From Treponema sp. (GTDB lineage Bacteria > Spirochaetota > Spirochaetia > Treponematales > Treponemataceae), in NCBI GenBank assembly GCA_016288205.1, contig JAEEYO010000060.1, forward strand, positions 1-64,000: a stretch of 64,000 nucleotides of DNA, given 5' to 3'. The position numbers and the translations under genes were made by a program. The notes beneath the pieces are model-generated. The model did no database searches, was not told where the DNA came from, and saw only the letters and a list, made by a program, of their open reading frames with translations. Every line of letters starts with the position of its first letter. Positions within the stretch are counted from its first letter, which is position 1. Of this stretch, positions 9,314 to 16,892 are shown one piece after another.

Positions 9314-11170
9314 CTACATAGATTCCTTAAGGAATACATGCGATGTCTCAGTTCCGTTTCTGTTGTCAAAATAAACGTTGCTCAAATCCCAGCGGTTCCT
9401 GATTGCGAAGAAGCTGCGGCTCCTCATCAGGTAGATTACCGGGCACTCCTCAAGCAGAATCTGCTGGTACTCGTCCCAAATCACCTTGGCCTTGTCATGG
9501 TCAATCGTGTAGCAGCCCTCGTTGTAAAGATAGTCCACACGCGCCTCCCAATCCGTGGCGGGCTTTTCCTGAAGCGGATACCACAAGTGCAGGTTTCCGT
9601 TGCTCGGCCACACGTTGCTTCCCTGGGATGGGAATGAGTTTGTTCCGAGTCCTATGAAAATGCTCTGCCAGTCATAGGTGGAAGAGAGCATCTCAACAAG
9701 CTTTTGGAAATCAATCTGACGGATGTTGATTTTTACTCCGAGCTTCGAGGCCTCGTCCACAATAATCTGCGCGATGTCGTTCAGGACAGTGTTGGACGCA
9801 GCGAACGTAAGGTCGAATTCCAAAAGATTTCCGTTCCAGTCGTAATACATTCCGTCCTTTTTCGTGAACCCGGCCTTTTCGAGCAGCTCCCCGGCGCGCT
9901 TCAAATCATAGCGGTACTGCAAGGTAATCTCGGGATTATAATACGGATTCGTCTCCGGGAAAAAGTCGTACTTAGCCTGAGCAAGTCCCCTGTAAGTCTG
10001 ACTCGCAACCCTGTCGCGGTTAAAGACACAGCTCATGGCCTGACGGAATTCCTTTTTCGTAAACCACTCATAAAACGGCTGGTCCTTGTTCACCGGATTC
10101 TGATTGAAAGACCACATTGAGGCTCCCATCGATCCTTCCGCATTGAAAACAGTGTAGTCATCCTTCTGATTTTCTATCAAATCGCTCACATCCTCCGGGC
10201 GAGGTGAATAGGCTTCGGTCTGTCCCTGCTTGAACAAAAGATAGTCCGTATTCTGGTCGCCGATAATCTGACAGACAAGCTGCTCGTAATATGGAACAGA
10301 AACACCGTTCCCGTCCTTTTCCCAGTAATATGGATTTCTCGTGAAAACAAGACGGCGGGCCGGGATGTACTCCGTTATATAATACTTACCGCACGAGGGA
10401 ATGGTCTTTGGATCCACGTCAATGCTGAAAAGATTTTTCACGGCCTCAGCGCCACCCTTTTCCTTCGCCGGCTTAAAGATGAATGAAGGACAAAGATCCA
10501 TGTTCGTTGCAAGAATCGGGTCCGCGACTATGCGTGGGAAAATAAAATCAAAACGCTTGTCATCAATTTTCACGCAGTCAATGTGCGCCTCATCCCCGTT
10601 TTCCAGAGTGACCCACTGTTGGCCGTATCCGCTTGAGCTGAACTGTGGATCTCCCGCAATCTCGTTGTACCAGAAAACAAAGTCGTCCGAAGTGACGGGG
10701 ATTTTCTCATCCTTTCCGTAATAAGTCCAAAAAGCGTCGTCCCGGATCGTAAAGTGCACGGTCAAGGTATTTTTTTCCTCATCCGTCTCAATCTCGAAGT
10801 TGGCAATCCGTCCCTTCCATTCGCGGGTAGCAGGCTCATAGTCCGAGAGATAGTCCAATGTGTGGCTGATTATTCCAGAGCTCTCACCGTCACGCTCCGC
10901 AATGAGCTGATTGAAAGTCTTCGGGTCGTTGATGATTGTGTCGTTCCATACACCGCCCACTTTTCCGTCAACGAAATCTCCGCCGGTCCATTTTTTTGTC
11001 ACCGTCTTCTGAATCAGGGCCAGATCATCCGAGACATTGTTCTCAATATCGGAAAGCTCCATCTCCTCGGTCTTGGAACATCCGCAAATCATGGAAGTGA
11101 AGACCAATGAAAAACCAAAAAGAGCCGCAAGCGAGCGGGTACCAATCTTATTAAATGAAATCTTACGCAT
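9314..11170 (-). CDS. oppA: Oligopeptide-binding lipoprotein OppA (solute-binding family 5)
   Basis: 618 residues from the ATG at 11170. It captures peptides in the periplasm and hands them to OppB/OppC. The N-terminus is a lipoprotein signal with charged MRK, a hydrophobic core and lipobox ICGC. The body has family 5 landmarks: FEIETDEEKNTLTVHFTIRDDAFWTYY, DDFVFWYNEI and the repeated NPYYWEKDGNG and FRQAMSCVFNRDRVA segments. A longer in-frame start at 11218 would place the promoter inside the gene and spoil the signal peptide, so it is rejected. There is no ribosome binding site; a consensus promoter abuts the ATG, suggesting a leaderless message. Confidence 0.94.
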   Translation of the reverse strand: MRKISFNKIGTRSLAALFGFSLVFTSMICGCSKTEEMELSDIENNVSDDLALIQKTVTKKWTGGDFVDGKVGGVWNDTIINDPKTFNQLIAERDGESSGIISHTLDYLSDYEPATREWKGRIANFEIETDEEKNTLTVHFTIRDDAFWTYYGKDEKIPVTSDDFVFWYNEIAGDPQFSSSGYGQQWVTLENGDEAHIDCVKIDDKRFDFIFPRIVADPILATNMDLCPSFIFKPAKEKGGAEAVKNLFSIDVDPKTIPSCGKYYITEYIPARRLVFTRNPYYWEKDGNGVSVPYYEQLVCQIIGDQNTDYLLFKQGQTEAYSPRPEDVSDLIENQKDDYTVFNAEGSMGASMWSFNQNPVNKDQPFYEWFTKKEFRQAMSCVFNRDRVASQTYRGLAQAKYDFFPETNPYYNPEITLQYRYDLKRAGELLEKAGFTKKDGMYYDWNGNLLEFDLTFAASNTVLNDIAQIIVDEASKLGVKINIRQIDFQKLVEMLSSTYDWQSIFIGLGTNSFPSQGSNVWPSNGNLHLWYPLQEKPATDWEARVDYLYNEGCYTIDHDKAKVIWDEYQQILLEECPVIYLMRSRSFFAIRNRWDLSNVYFDNRNGTETSHVFLKESM

Positions 11171-11205
11171 AAGAAGATTATAATTTGTTATGGTTGAGTA
11201 GTCAA
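11171..11205 (-). promoter_or_regulatory. Promoter of oppA, geometry of a leaderless transcript
   Basis: On the minus strand TTGACT (11205-11200) is followed after 17 bases by a perfect TATAAT (11182-11177). Only CTTCTT then separates it from the ATG at 11170. Initiation the usual 6-7 bases after the -10 box would start the RNA at the A of the ATG. No purine-rich binding site exists between box and start. Confidence 0.8.
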
Positions 11206-11279
11206 GACAGATGCACAACAGGAGCCAGCTATAGCTTAAACCTATTATATTTAATAGAAGAAAAGTCTTACCATACCCA

Positions 11280-11308
11280 TTGACAATTACCCAGTGAAAC
11301 GATATTTT
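11280..11308 (+). promoter_or_regulatory. Promoter of the family 3 binding protein
   Basis: TTGACA (11280-11285), a 17-base spacer and TATTTT (11303-11308) lie just ahead of the gene at 11345. The leader would be about 30 bases and includes the ribosome binding site TAGGAGGT. Confidence 0.65.
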
Positions 11309-11344
11309 TAATCCCGTATTCCAAAAGGATGTTAGGAGGTATTT

Positions 11345-12190
11345 ATGAAAAAGAACGGAATTATAAAGGGAGCTTTGCTTGGAGCTACACTCGCGCTTAT
11401 GACGCTGGGACTTGCAGGATGCAACGGAAACGGAACAAAGGCAAGGAGCATCGAGCAGATTAAAAAGAGCGGCAAGATTAAGATTGCCGTTTTCAGCGAC
11501 AAGAAGCCCTTCGGTTATGTTGACGAGAACGGAAATTACAAGGGATATGACGTTTACTTCGGAGACCGCATCGCCAAGGATCTTGGTGTGAAGGCCGATT
11601 ATGTTCCTGTTGAGGCAGCGAGCCGCGTTGAGGTTCTTGCCACAGGTAAGGTTGATTTGGTCCTCGCCAATTTTACAGTCACTCCTGAGCGTGCGGAGAA
11701 AGTTGATTTTGCACTCCCCTACATGAAGGTCGCCCTTGGAGTCGTCTCTCCGGAATCAGATTTGATCACTTCACCCGAGCAGCTGAACGGAAAGAAGCTG
11801 ATTGTAAGCAAGGGAACTACGGCGGAGACATATTTCACGAACAATTATCCTGAGGTTGAGCTCTTGAAGTTCGACCTTTACTCAGAGGCATACAACGCGC
11901 TTCTTGACGGACGTGGAGCAGGTCTTTCCACCGACAACACCGAGGTTCTCGCATGGGCCATTGAAAATCCGGGATTCGCGGTCGGAATTGACAGCCTCGG
12001 AAGCCTTGACTCCATTGCACCCGCAGTGCAGAAGGGAAACACGGAGCTTCTCAACTGGGTTAACGACGAAATCAAATCTCTTGCCGCGGAGAACTTCTTC
12101 CACAAAGATTACGAGGAGACTCTGCGCCCGGTCTATGGTCCCGCAGCCGATGCAGACAGCCTTGTAGTTGAGGGCGGAGCAATCAATTAA
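11345..12190 (+). CDS. Amino-acid ABC transporter substrate-binding lipoprotein (family 3)
   Basis: 281 residues. A lipoprotein signal ends at LGLAGC. The mature part is a typical bilobed family 3 domain: IKIAVFSDKKPFGYVDENGN and YKGYDVYFGDRIAKDLG, then the ligand-site region LVLANFTVTPERAEKVDF and the hinge strand KKLIVSKGTTAETYF. Such proteins bind polar or sulfur amino acids in the periplasm for an inner-membrane permease; the exact ligand cannot be read from sequence. No permease or ATPase gene is adjacent, so it is an orphan binding protein that must work with components encoded elsewhere. The binding site TAGGAGGT is strong. It is divergent from oppA, with both promoters in the short gap. 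Confidence 0.92.
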   Translation: MKKNGIIKGALLGATLALMTLGLAGCNGNGTKARSIEQIKKSGKIKIAVFSDKKPFGYVDENGNYKGYDVYFGDRIAKDLGVKADYVPVEAASRVEVLATGKVDLVLANFTVTPERAEKVDFALPYMKVALGVVSPESDLITSPEQLNGKKLIVSKGTTAETYFTNNYPEVELLKFDLYSEAYNALLDGRGAGLSTDNTEVLAWAIENPGFAVGIDSLGSLDSIAPAVQKGNTELLNWVNDEIKSLAAENFFHKDYEETLRPVYGPAADADSLVVEGGAIN

Positions 12191-12238
12191 GCGCTCAAAT
12201 AATTAAAAAAAATTAAGTCCAAGAATACTTGCGATACC

Positions 12239-12267
12239 TTGCATGACTTTTAATTACAGAGTATAAT
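12239..12267 (+). promoter_or_regulatory. Promoter of the rubrerythrin-ilvD operon
   Basis: TTGCAT (12239-12244), a 17-base spacer and a perfect TATAAT (12262-12267). The start site would fall near 12274, immediately before the leader hairpin. Confidence 0.75.
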
Positions 12268-12280
12268 AGGTCTATTATTT

Positions 12281-12313
12281 GGTGCCTCCGGGATTACACG
12301 TTTTGGAGGCGCC
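12281..12313 (+). other. Leader hairpin upstream of rubrerythrin
   Basis: GGTGCCTCC (12281-12289) pairs with GGAGGCGCC (12305-12313): nine pairs with one G-U and a 15-base loop. It lies at the very 5' end of the predicted message, before the ribosome binding site AAGGAGAAGG. Only three T residues follow, so it is more likely a stabilising or regulatory leader structure than an efficient terminator. Confidence 0.55.
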
Positions 12314-12334
12314 TTTCATTGTAAGGAGAAGGAC

Positions 12335-12895
12335 ATGAGCAATTACGCAGGAACGAAGACTGAAAAAAATCTTTTAGCGGCATTCGCAGGTGAGTCACAG
12401 GCCAGGAACAAGTATATTTATTTTTCCCAGGTCGCACAAAAAGAAGGACAGGACAAGATTGCAAAAATCTTTGAGAAGACGGCGGCAAATGAGGAGCAGC
12501 ATGCAAAGATGTGGCTCAAGGAGCTGGACGGAATAAAGGACAGCACGACGAACCTGAAGGCTGCGGCTGACGGAGAGAACCATGAGTGGACAGACATGTA
12601 CGTGGGATTCGCAAAGACCGCCGAGGAAGAGGGATTCCCTGAGCTTGCAAAAAAATTCCGCGCCGTGGCAGAGATTGAAAAACGCCATGAGGAACGCTAT
12701 CGTGCCCTGCTGAATGACGAGGATACATCCAAAAAAATCAAGGACAGCACAGTAAAAATCTGGGAATGTCTCAAATGCGGCCACATCGTAGTGGGTCCGA
12801 CGGCTCCCGAATACTGCGTGACCTGCGGCGAGTACAACGCATATTTTGAAGTGCGCGAAGACAACTACGACCTGATAATGACTTGGGGCAAATAA
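12335..12895 (+). CDS. rbr: Rubrerythrin
   Basis: 186 residues. This cytoplasmic peroxidase reduces hydrogen peroxide to water in anaerobes. The N-terminal four-helix domain carries the di-iron ligands in [21 protein letters not shown] and [10 protein letters not shown]. The C-terminal rubredoxin-like domain binds a single iron through CLKCGH and CVTCGE. Length and domain order are standard. The ribosome binding site is AAGGAGAAGG. ilvD starts 11 bases after the stop codon, so the pair is very probably one transcript from the promoter at 12239. Confidence 0.96.
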   Translation: MSNYAGTKTEKNLLAAFAGESQARNKYIYFSQVAQKEGQDKIAKIFEKTAANEEQHAKMWLKELDGIKDSTTNLKAAADGENHEWTDMYVGFAKTAEEEGFPELAKKFRAVAEIEKRHEERYRALLNDEDTSKKIKDSTVKIWECLKCGHIVVGPTAPEYCVTCGEYNAYFEVREDNYDLIMTWGK

Positions 12896-12906
12896 GAGGT
12901 ATTAAT

Positions 12907-14595
12907 ATGAAGAGAAGTGATAACGCAACCAAGGGAATGGCACGTGCCCCCCACCGCTCGCTTTTTTATGCAATGGGCTACACGGACGAAGAGCTTGAGA
13001 GACCGCTTGTTGGTATCTGCTGCGCGAAGAATGAAATCATCCCGGGACACATTGAGCTTGACCGCATTGCCGAGGCCGTAAAAGCAGGTGTCCGCATGGC
13101 AGGTGGAACCCCGATCGAATTCCCCGCCATCGGTGTTTGTGACGGAATCGCTATGGGACACGAGGGCATGAAGTATTCTCTCGTCACCCGCGAGCTGATT
13201 GCAGACAGCGTTGAGTGCATGACTACGGCACATCAGTTCGACGCCCTGGTTATGATTCCGAACTGCGACAAGATTGTTCCGGGTATGTTGATGGCAGCAG
13301 CCCGTCTTGACCTTCCGACCGTATTCGTTTCAGGTGGAGCCATGATGCCGGGTCATCTTCCAAGCCACGAGGCAGGAAATCCCTACTCGGACAAAAACCT
13401 CTCGCTCACAGATATGTTCGAGGGAGTCGGTGCCGTCGCGTCAGGAAAAATCACCGAGGCACAGCTTAAGGAAATGGAGCACTGCGCTTGTCCCGGATGC
13501 GGATCCTGCTCAGGTATGTTCACCGCAAATTCCATGAACTGTCTTACCGAGGTTCTTGGTCTCGGACTTCCCGGAAACGGAACCATCCCCGCCACGACAG
13601 GTGAAAGAATCGCACTTGCAAAGCACGCAGGTATGGCCGTAATGAATCTTTACAACAAGGGAATCACCGCAAGACAGATGATGACGGTGGACTCTTTCCG
13701 AAACGCACTTGCCGCAGACATGGCCCTGGGATGCTCATCCAACACCATGCTGCACGTTCCCGCAATCATGCACGAGGCCGGTCTTGAGCTTGACCTCCAT
13801 GAAGTGAACGAAATCTCCGAGCGCACACCGAACCTCTGTCACTTGGCACCCGCAGGACACACATTCATCTGTGAGCTTAACGACGCCGGTGGAGTTCAGG
13901 CCGTGCTTGCCGAACTTGCGAAGAAAAATCTGATTAAGACCGACCTGATTACGGCTACCGGAAAGACAATCGCGGAAAACATCAAGGGAGTAAGGAACCG
14001 CAATCCCGAAATCCTCCGCCCCATCGAAAATCCATTCAGCGACAACGGTGGAATCGCAATCCTTTTCGGAAATCTTGCACCGAACGGAACAGTCGTAAAA
14101 CGCTCTGCATGTGCAAAGGAACTGATGAAGCACTCAGGACCCGCACGTGTTTTCAATGACGAGAGCGAGGCGATGGAAGCCGTACAGAAACGCGAGATTC
14201 ATGCAGGAGATGTCGTCGTAATCCGCTACGAGGGACCAAAGGGAGGCCCCGGAATGAGGGAAATGCTCGCCGTTACAGCCGCTCTTGCAGGACAGGGACT
14301 CGACAAGGAAGTTGCCCTGATTACCGACGGAAGATTCAGCGGAGCCACAAGAGGCGCATCACTCGGACACTGCTCACCCGAAGCCGCAGACGGAGGACCG
14401 ATCGCATTGGTTCAGGAAGGAGACATAATCAGCCTGGACATCAACAACTATAAGATTCATCTTGAGGTTTCCGACGAGGAGCTTGCGAAGAGAAAAGCAG
14501 AGTGGAAGGCACCCGCGCCGAAAGTTACGCACGGATATCTTGCACGCTATGCGAAGCTGGTCTCAAGCGCCGACAAGGGAGCAATCCTCCAGTAG
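12907..14595 (+). CDS. ilvD: Dihydroxy-acid dehydratase IlvD
   Basis: 562 residues from the ATG at 12907, chosen because AAGAGGT lies seven bases upstream and [18 protein letters not shown] is the usual family N-terminus; the in-frame ATG at 12883 lies inside rbr. The enzyme dehydrates dihydroxyisovalerate and dihydroxymethylvalerate in valine, isoleucine and pantothenate synthesis. Fe-S and substrate motifs are clear: [27 protein letters not shown] and the C-terminal GRFSGATRG. No other branched-chain synthesis gene is nearby. Cotranscription with a peroxide-scavenging rubrerythrin is notable, since this class of enzyme loses its cluster under oxidation. Confidence 0.96.
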   Translation: MKRSDNATKGMARAPHRSLFYAMGYTDEELERPLVGICCAKNEIIPGHIELDRIAEAVKAGVRMAGGTPIEFPAIGVCDGIAMGHEGMKYSLVTRELIADSVECMTTAHQFDALVMIPNCDKIVPGMLMAAARLDLPTVFVSGGAMMPGHLPSHEAGNPYSDKNLSLTDMFEGVGAVASGKITEAQLKEMEHCACPGCGSCSGMFTANSMNCLTEVLGLGLPGNGTIPATTGERIALAKHAGMAVMNLYNKGITARQMMTVDSFRNALAADMALGCSSNTMLHVPAIMHEAGLELDLHEVNEISERTPNLCHLAPAGHTFICELNDAGGVQAVLAELAKKNLIKTDLITATGKTIAENIKGVRNRNPEILRPIENPFSDNGGIAILFGNLAPNGTVVKRSACAKELMKHSGPARVFNDESEAMEAVQKREIHAGDVVVIRYEGPKGGPGMREMLAVTAALAGQGLDKEVALITDGRFSGATRGASLGHCSPEAADGGPIALVQEGDIISLDINNYKIHLEVSDEELAKRKAEWKAPAPKVTHGYLARYAKLVSSADKGAILQ

Positions 14596-14621
14596 AAAAA
14601 TTAACGTCTAAAATCCAAAGA

Positions 14622-14654
14622 CTTCCTCCGGCAAAAAAAATCCACCGGGGGGAG
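14622..14654. terminator. Hairpin between the convergent ilvD and DUF2259 genes
   Basis: CTTCCTCCGG (14622-14631) can pair with CCGGGGGGAG (14645-14654), ten pairs including three G-U, with a 13-base A-rich loop. It sits between convergent stops and could end both transcripts, but neither side has a good T-run. Confidence 0.4.
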
Positions 14655-14686
14655 CCGATGGATTAGTCATCATCTAAAAATCAATG

Positions 14687-15397
14687 TCAGAAGCGTACCG
14701 TCTCAACCATGTATCTGATTGAAAGTCCCGTATCATCCTGCTGAGTCTTTTCCACGATGAACACAAAGCTCTTTCCGCTCTTGTCCGTGAAAATCTTGTC
14801 GATGCGGTACTTCACCACACCCTTGCGCCTGAATTCGGGAGTGCCGACTATGCAGCTTGCGAGCAGATTTCCTTCCGAATCCTTTTTCTCCATGCAGATA
14901 TGAAACTTCGACTCAAGATTTTTTCCCGAGCCGTAAAAAGTCGGAACCAGCTGAATATTATAGTAGATTGATTTTTCCGCTGTCGATGATTCAAAATCCT
15001 TGAACTGAATTACCTCGGTGGGCTTTTTGCTCTCGGACTCCCTCACATAAAGCAAAGTTCCTACGGACGACGGAGTGCAGTTGTATTTTTTCCAGTACCA
15101 GCCCGTCTTTTTAATAAGGGACTCAAACGCTGATTTTCCGGAAAAAGACGCGGTCTCTGCTGACGGCTTGGTTTTGAAGACACCGTTCGGCACAAAATCA
15201 TTCTTCGCAACGTCCACAGTGTACACCTCAGCCCACGCCTCATAGCGAACGTCGGTTTTTCCGTACTGTCCGAAAATATATGTCAGTCCATCTTCTGAAA
15301 ATCCAATGTCTGAAAATACGGCCGCATCACCCGCAAAAGCTCCACATGAAAAAAGTGCGAATGCAACGCCGAGAAGTGATTTTAAAAACCTTTTCAT
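14687..15397 (-). CDS. Secreted protein of the DUF2259 family
   Basis: 236 residues from the ATG at 15397 (site GGGAGGAG seven bases upstream); an in-frame ATG at 15424 lies before the ribosome binding site. A signal peptide (MKRFLKSLLGVAFALFSCGAFA) implies export to the periplasm or beyond. The mature N-terminus FSEDGLTYIFGQYG with the later EVYTVDVAKNDFV matches the DUF2259 pattern of a beta-propeller-like blade followed by a domain rich in strands. Function is unknown in the family. It stands alone, convergent to ilvD, and is followed upstream by about 280 bases of A+T-rich sequence in which only a weak promoter can be guessed. Confidence 0.75.
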   Translation of the reverse strand: MKRFLKSLLGVAFALFSCGAFAGDAAVFSDIGFSEDGLTYIFGQYGKTDVRYEAWAEVYTVDVAKNDFVPNGVFKTKPSAETASFSGKSAFESLIKKTGWYWKKYNCTPSSVGTLLYVRESESKKPTEVIQFKDFESSTAEKSIYYNIQLVPTFYGSGKNLESKFHICMEKKDSEGNLLASCIVGTPEFRRKGVVKYRIDKIFTDKSGKSFVFIVEKTQQDDTGLSIRYMVETVRF

Positions 15398-15674
15398 ATC
15401 TCCTCCCAAAAATGGAATACCCAATACCCTCTTTCATTATCGGAATCAGGCTCACCGGTCTTTATAAAAACTTATTTTCCCGCGCGAGTTTGTGGTTTCA
15501 ATCACCATACCCCGCCACACGAATAAGAAAACCACCGTATCTTCCGTGCGAAACAAAAAAAATCAAAAAAATTTAAAAAAATTTGCAAATTTGTTTACCG
15601 TGGTGAAGATTTGCGGCTATTACTATAGTGAGGGAAAAAAATCCCTTAATCCAAATCAAAAAAAGAGGTGAACG

Positions 15675-16775
15675 ATGGAAAAAAGAAAGACATTAAAAAA
15701 AATACTGAGGGAGACAGTGGTTCCGTCACTGCTGCTGATTTTTTCAGTCCTTCTGAGTGTAATCCCGGGAGGATGCCGCACATCCATAGACGGAGTGGAA
15801 TTCCTTTCAGGAGATTTTACCATCCCGCAGGTGGAGGAAGTGCAGGTCGTTGACGCAAGCCATTTGTCGATGCTTCTTTCAAAGGAAGTAAGCGTAAACC
15901 GTGCGTGCGTGAAGACTGAGGAAAACGAGGATGACGGCAGGATTGAGATAGACGTGGAAAGCGCGATCTCCGAGGACGGCCACAGGATTGATTTTAATCT
16001 TGCGGAAAACACAAAGGTCGGCGGGCTCTATGTTCTTGAGGCTGAGCTTGAGGACTCAAGGGGCAACACTCTAACACTCAGCGTGGATTTCAAGGGATTC
16101 AACGACCGGGTGCCTGTCATGGCGTTTTCGGAAATCAGGACGGGAGCTTCGGCTTCAAAGTCCCAGTTTGAGTTCGTGGAATTGTACGTATTAAAGGAAG
16201 GAAATACGTCGGGTCTTTCCATCGTGAGCGCGGCGGACGGACTTGAAAGACGCTATCAGTTTCCTGCCATCGAGGTAAAAAAGGGAGAGCGGATTGTCGT
16301 GCATTACAGAAACTATGACAAGACCTGCGTGGATGAGACCGGGGAAAACCTGCTTGCGGCGAGCGCGGAAGATTGCAGTTCTGCCCGAGACCTTTTCATG
16401 CCACAGAACGAAAAGAGCTGCCTCGGCGACAAGACCGATGTAATCTTCTTGAAAAGCGATGACACAAAAATCATCTACGACGCGTTCGTGTATCTTGAGA
16501 AAGGAAAAAAGACGGCGTTCGATGAAAAGTACACATCTGCTTTGAGCGAGCTTGAGGAAAGCGGAATCTGGACGGACGCAAACGGAAACGCAGTGTGTTC
16601 CGCGGATTCTGCCTTTGACGGAAGCCAGATAAAAAGCGCGGCCCACTCGGTGAACAGAAAGTCGGTGACTTCCCTGCCCTGCGACGGCTCTTTGAAATCT
16701 GACAGAAGCCAGTGGTATGACATCGGGAAAAAGGCATTGCAGACTCCGGGGAAAGCAAATTCCCTGCCGCAGTAG
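15675..16775 (+). CDS. Lipoprotein with an Ig-like/lamin-tail-like layout
   Basis: 366 residues. The signal sequence ends in a relaxed spirochaetal lipobox (IPGGC). The mature part has two regions. About 45-145 looks like a bacterial Ig-like sandwich that ends ADLEDSRGNTLTLSVDFKG-style. About 150-360 opens VMAFSEIRTGASASKSQFEFVELYV and then ERIVVHYRNYD, a pattern seen in lamin-tail domains of Treponema surface proteins. It is probably anchored in a membrane, with a binding or structural role; no enzyme motif is visible. The ribosome binding site AAGAGGTG is clear. It ends 61 bases before the exporter promoter, so it may or may not belong to the secretion locus. Confidence 0.7.
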   Translation: MEKRKTLKKILRETVVPSLLLIFSVLLSVIPGGCRTSIDGVEFLSGDFTIPQVEEVQVVDASHLSMLLSKEVSVNRACVKTEENEDDGRIEIDVESAISEDGHRIDFNLAENTKVGGLYVLEAELEDSRGNTLTLSVDFKGFNDRVPVMAFSEIRTGASASKSQFEFVELYVLKEGNTSGLSIVSAADGLERRYQFPAIEVKKGERIVVHYRNYDKTCVDETGENLLAASAEDCSSARDLFMPQNEKSCLGDKTDVIFLKSDDTKIIYDAFVYLEKGKKTAFDEKYTSALSELEESGIWTDANGNAVCSADSAFDGSQIKSAAHSVNRKSVTSLPCDGSLKSDRSQWYDIGKKALQTPGKANSLPQ

Positions 16776-16835
16776 AGATTTTTGAGGAAATCAATAAAAA
16801 AATCAATCTTTTTTTAAGAATTTGTTTTACTTTTA

Positions 16836-16863
16836 TTGATTTTTTTCATTTTCTTCGTACAAT
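16836..16863 (+). promoter_or_regulatory. Promoter of the type I secretion locus
   Basis: TTGATT (16836-16841), a 16-base T-rich spacer and TACAAT (16858-16863). The predicted start near 16870 leaves a short leader with GAGG before the TTG start at 16893. Because promoter and leader read as hydrophobic codons, the exporter frame could be mis-extended upstream to 16836. Confidence 0.7.
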
Positions 16864-16892
16864 CTAACTTCTATAAAGTTGAGGACTTGAAA

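Noticed and set aside
11171-11218. Upstream start of oppA at 11218
   Set aside because: It would put the consensus promoter inside the gene and place 16 polar residues before the lipoprotein signal.
16836-16892. N-terminal hydrophobic extension of the ABC exporter (start at 16836)
   Set aside because: These codons coincide with TTGATT and TACAAT promoter boxes and an untranslated leader. The TTG at 16893 has a spaced GAGG and gives the normal C39 N-terminus.
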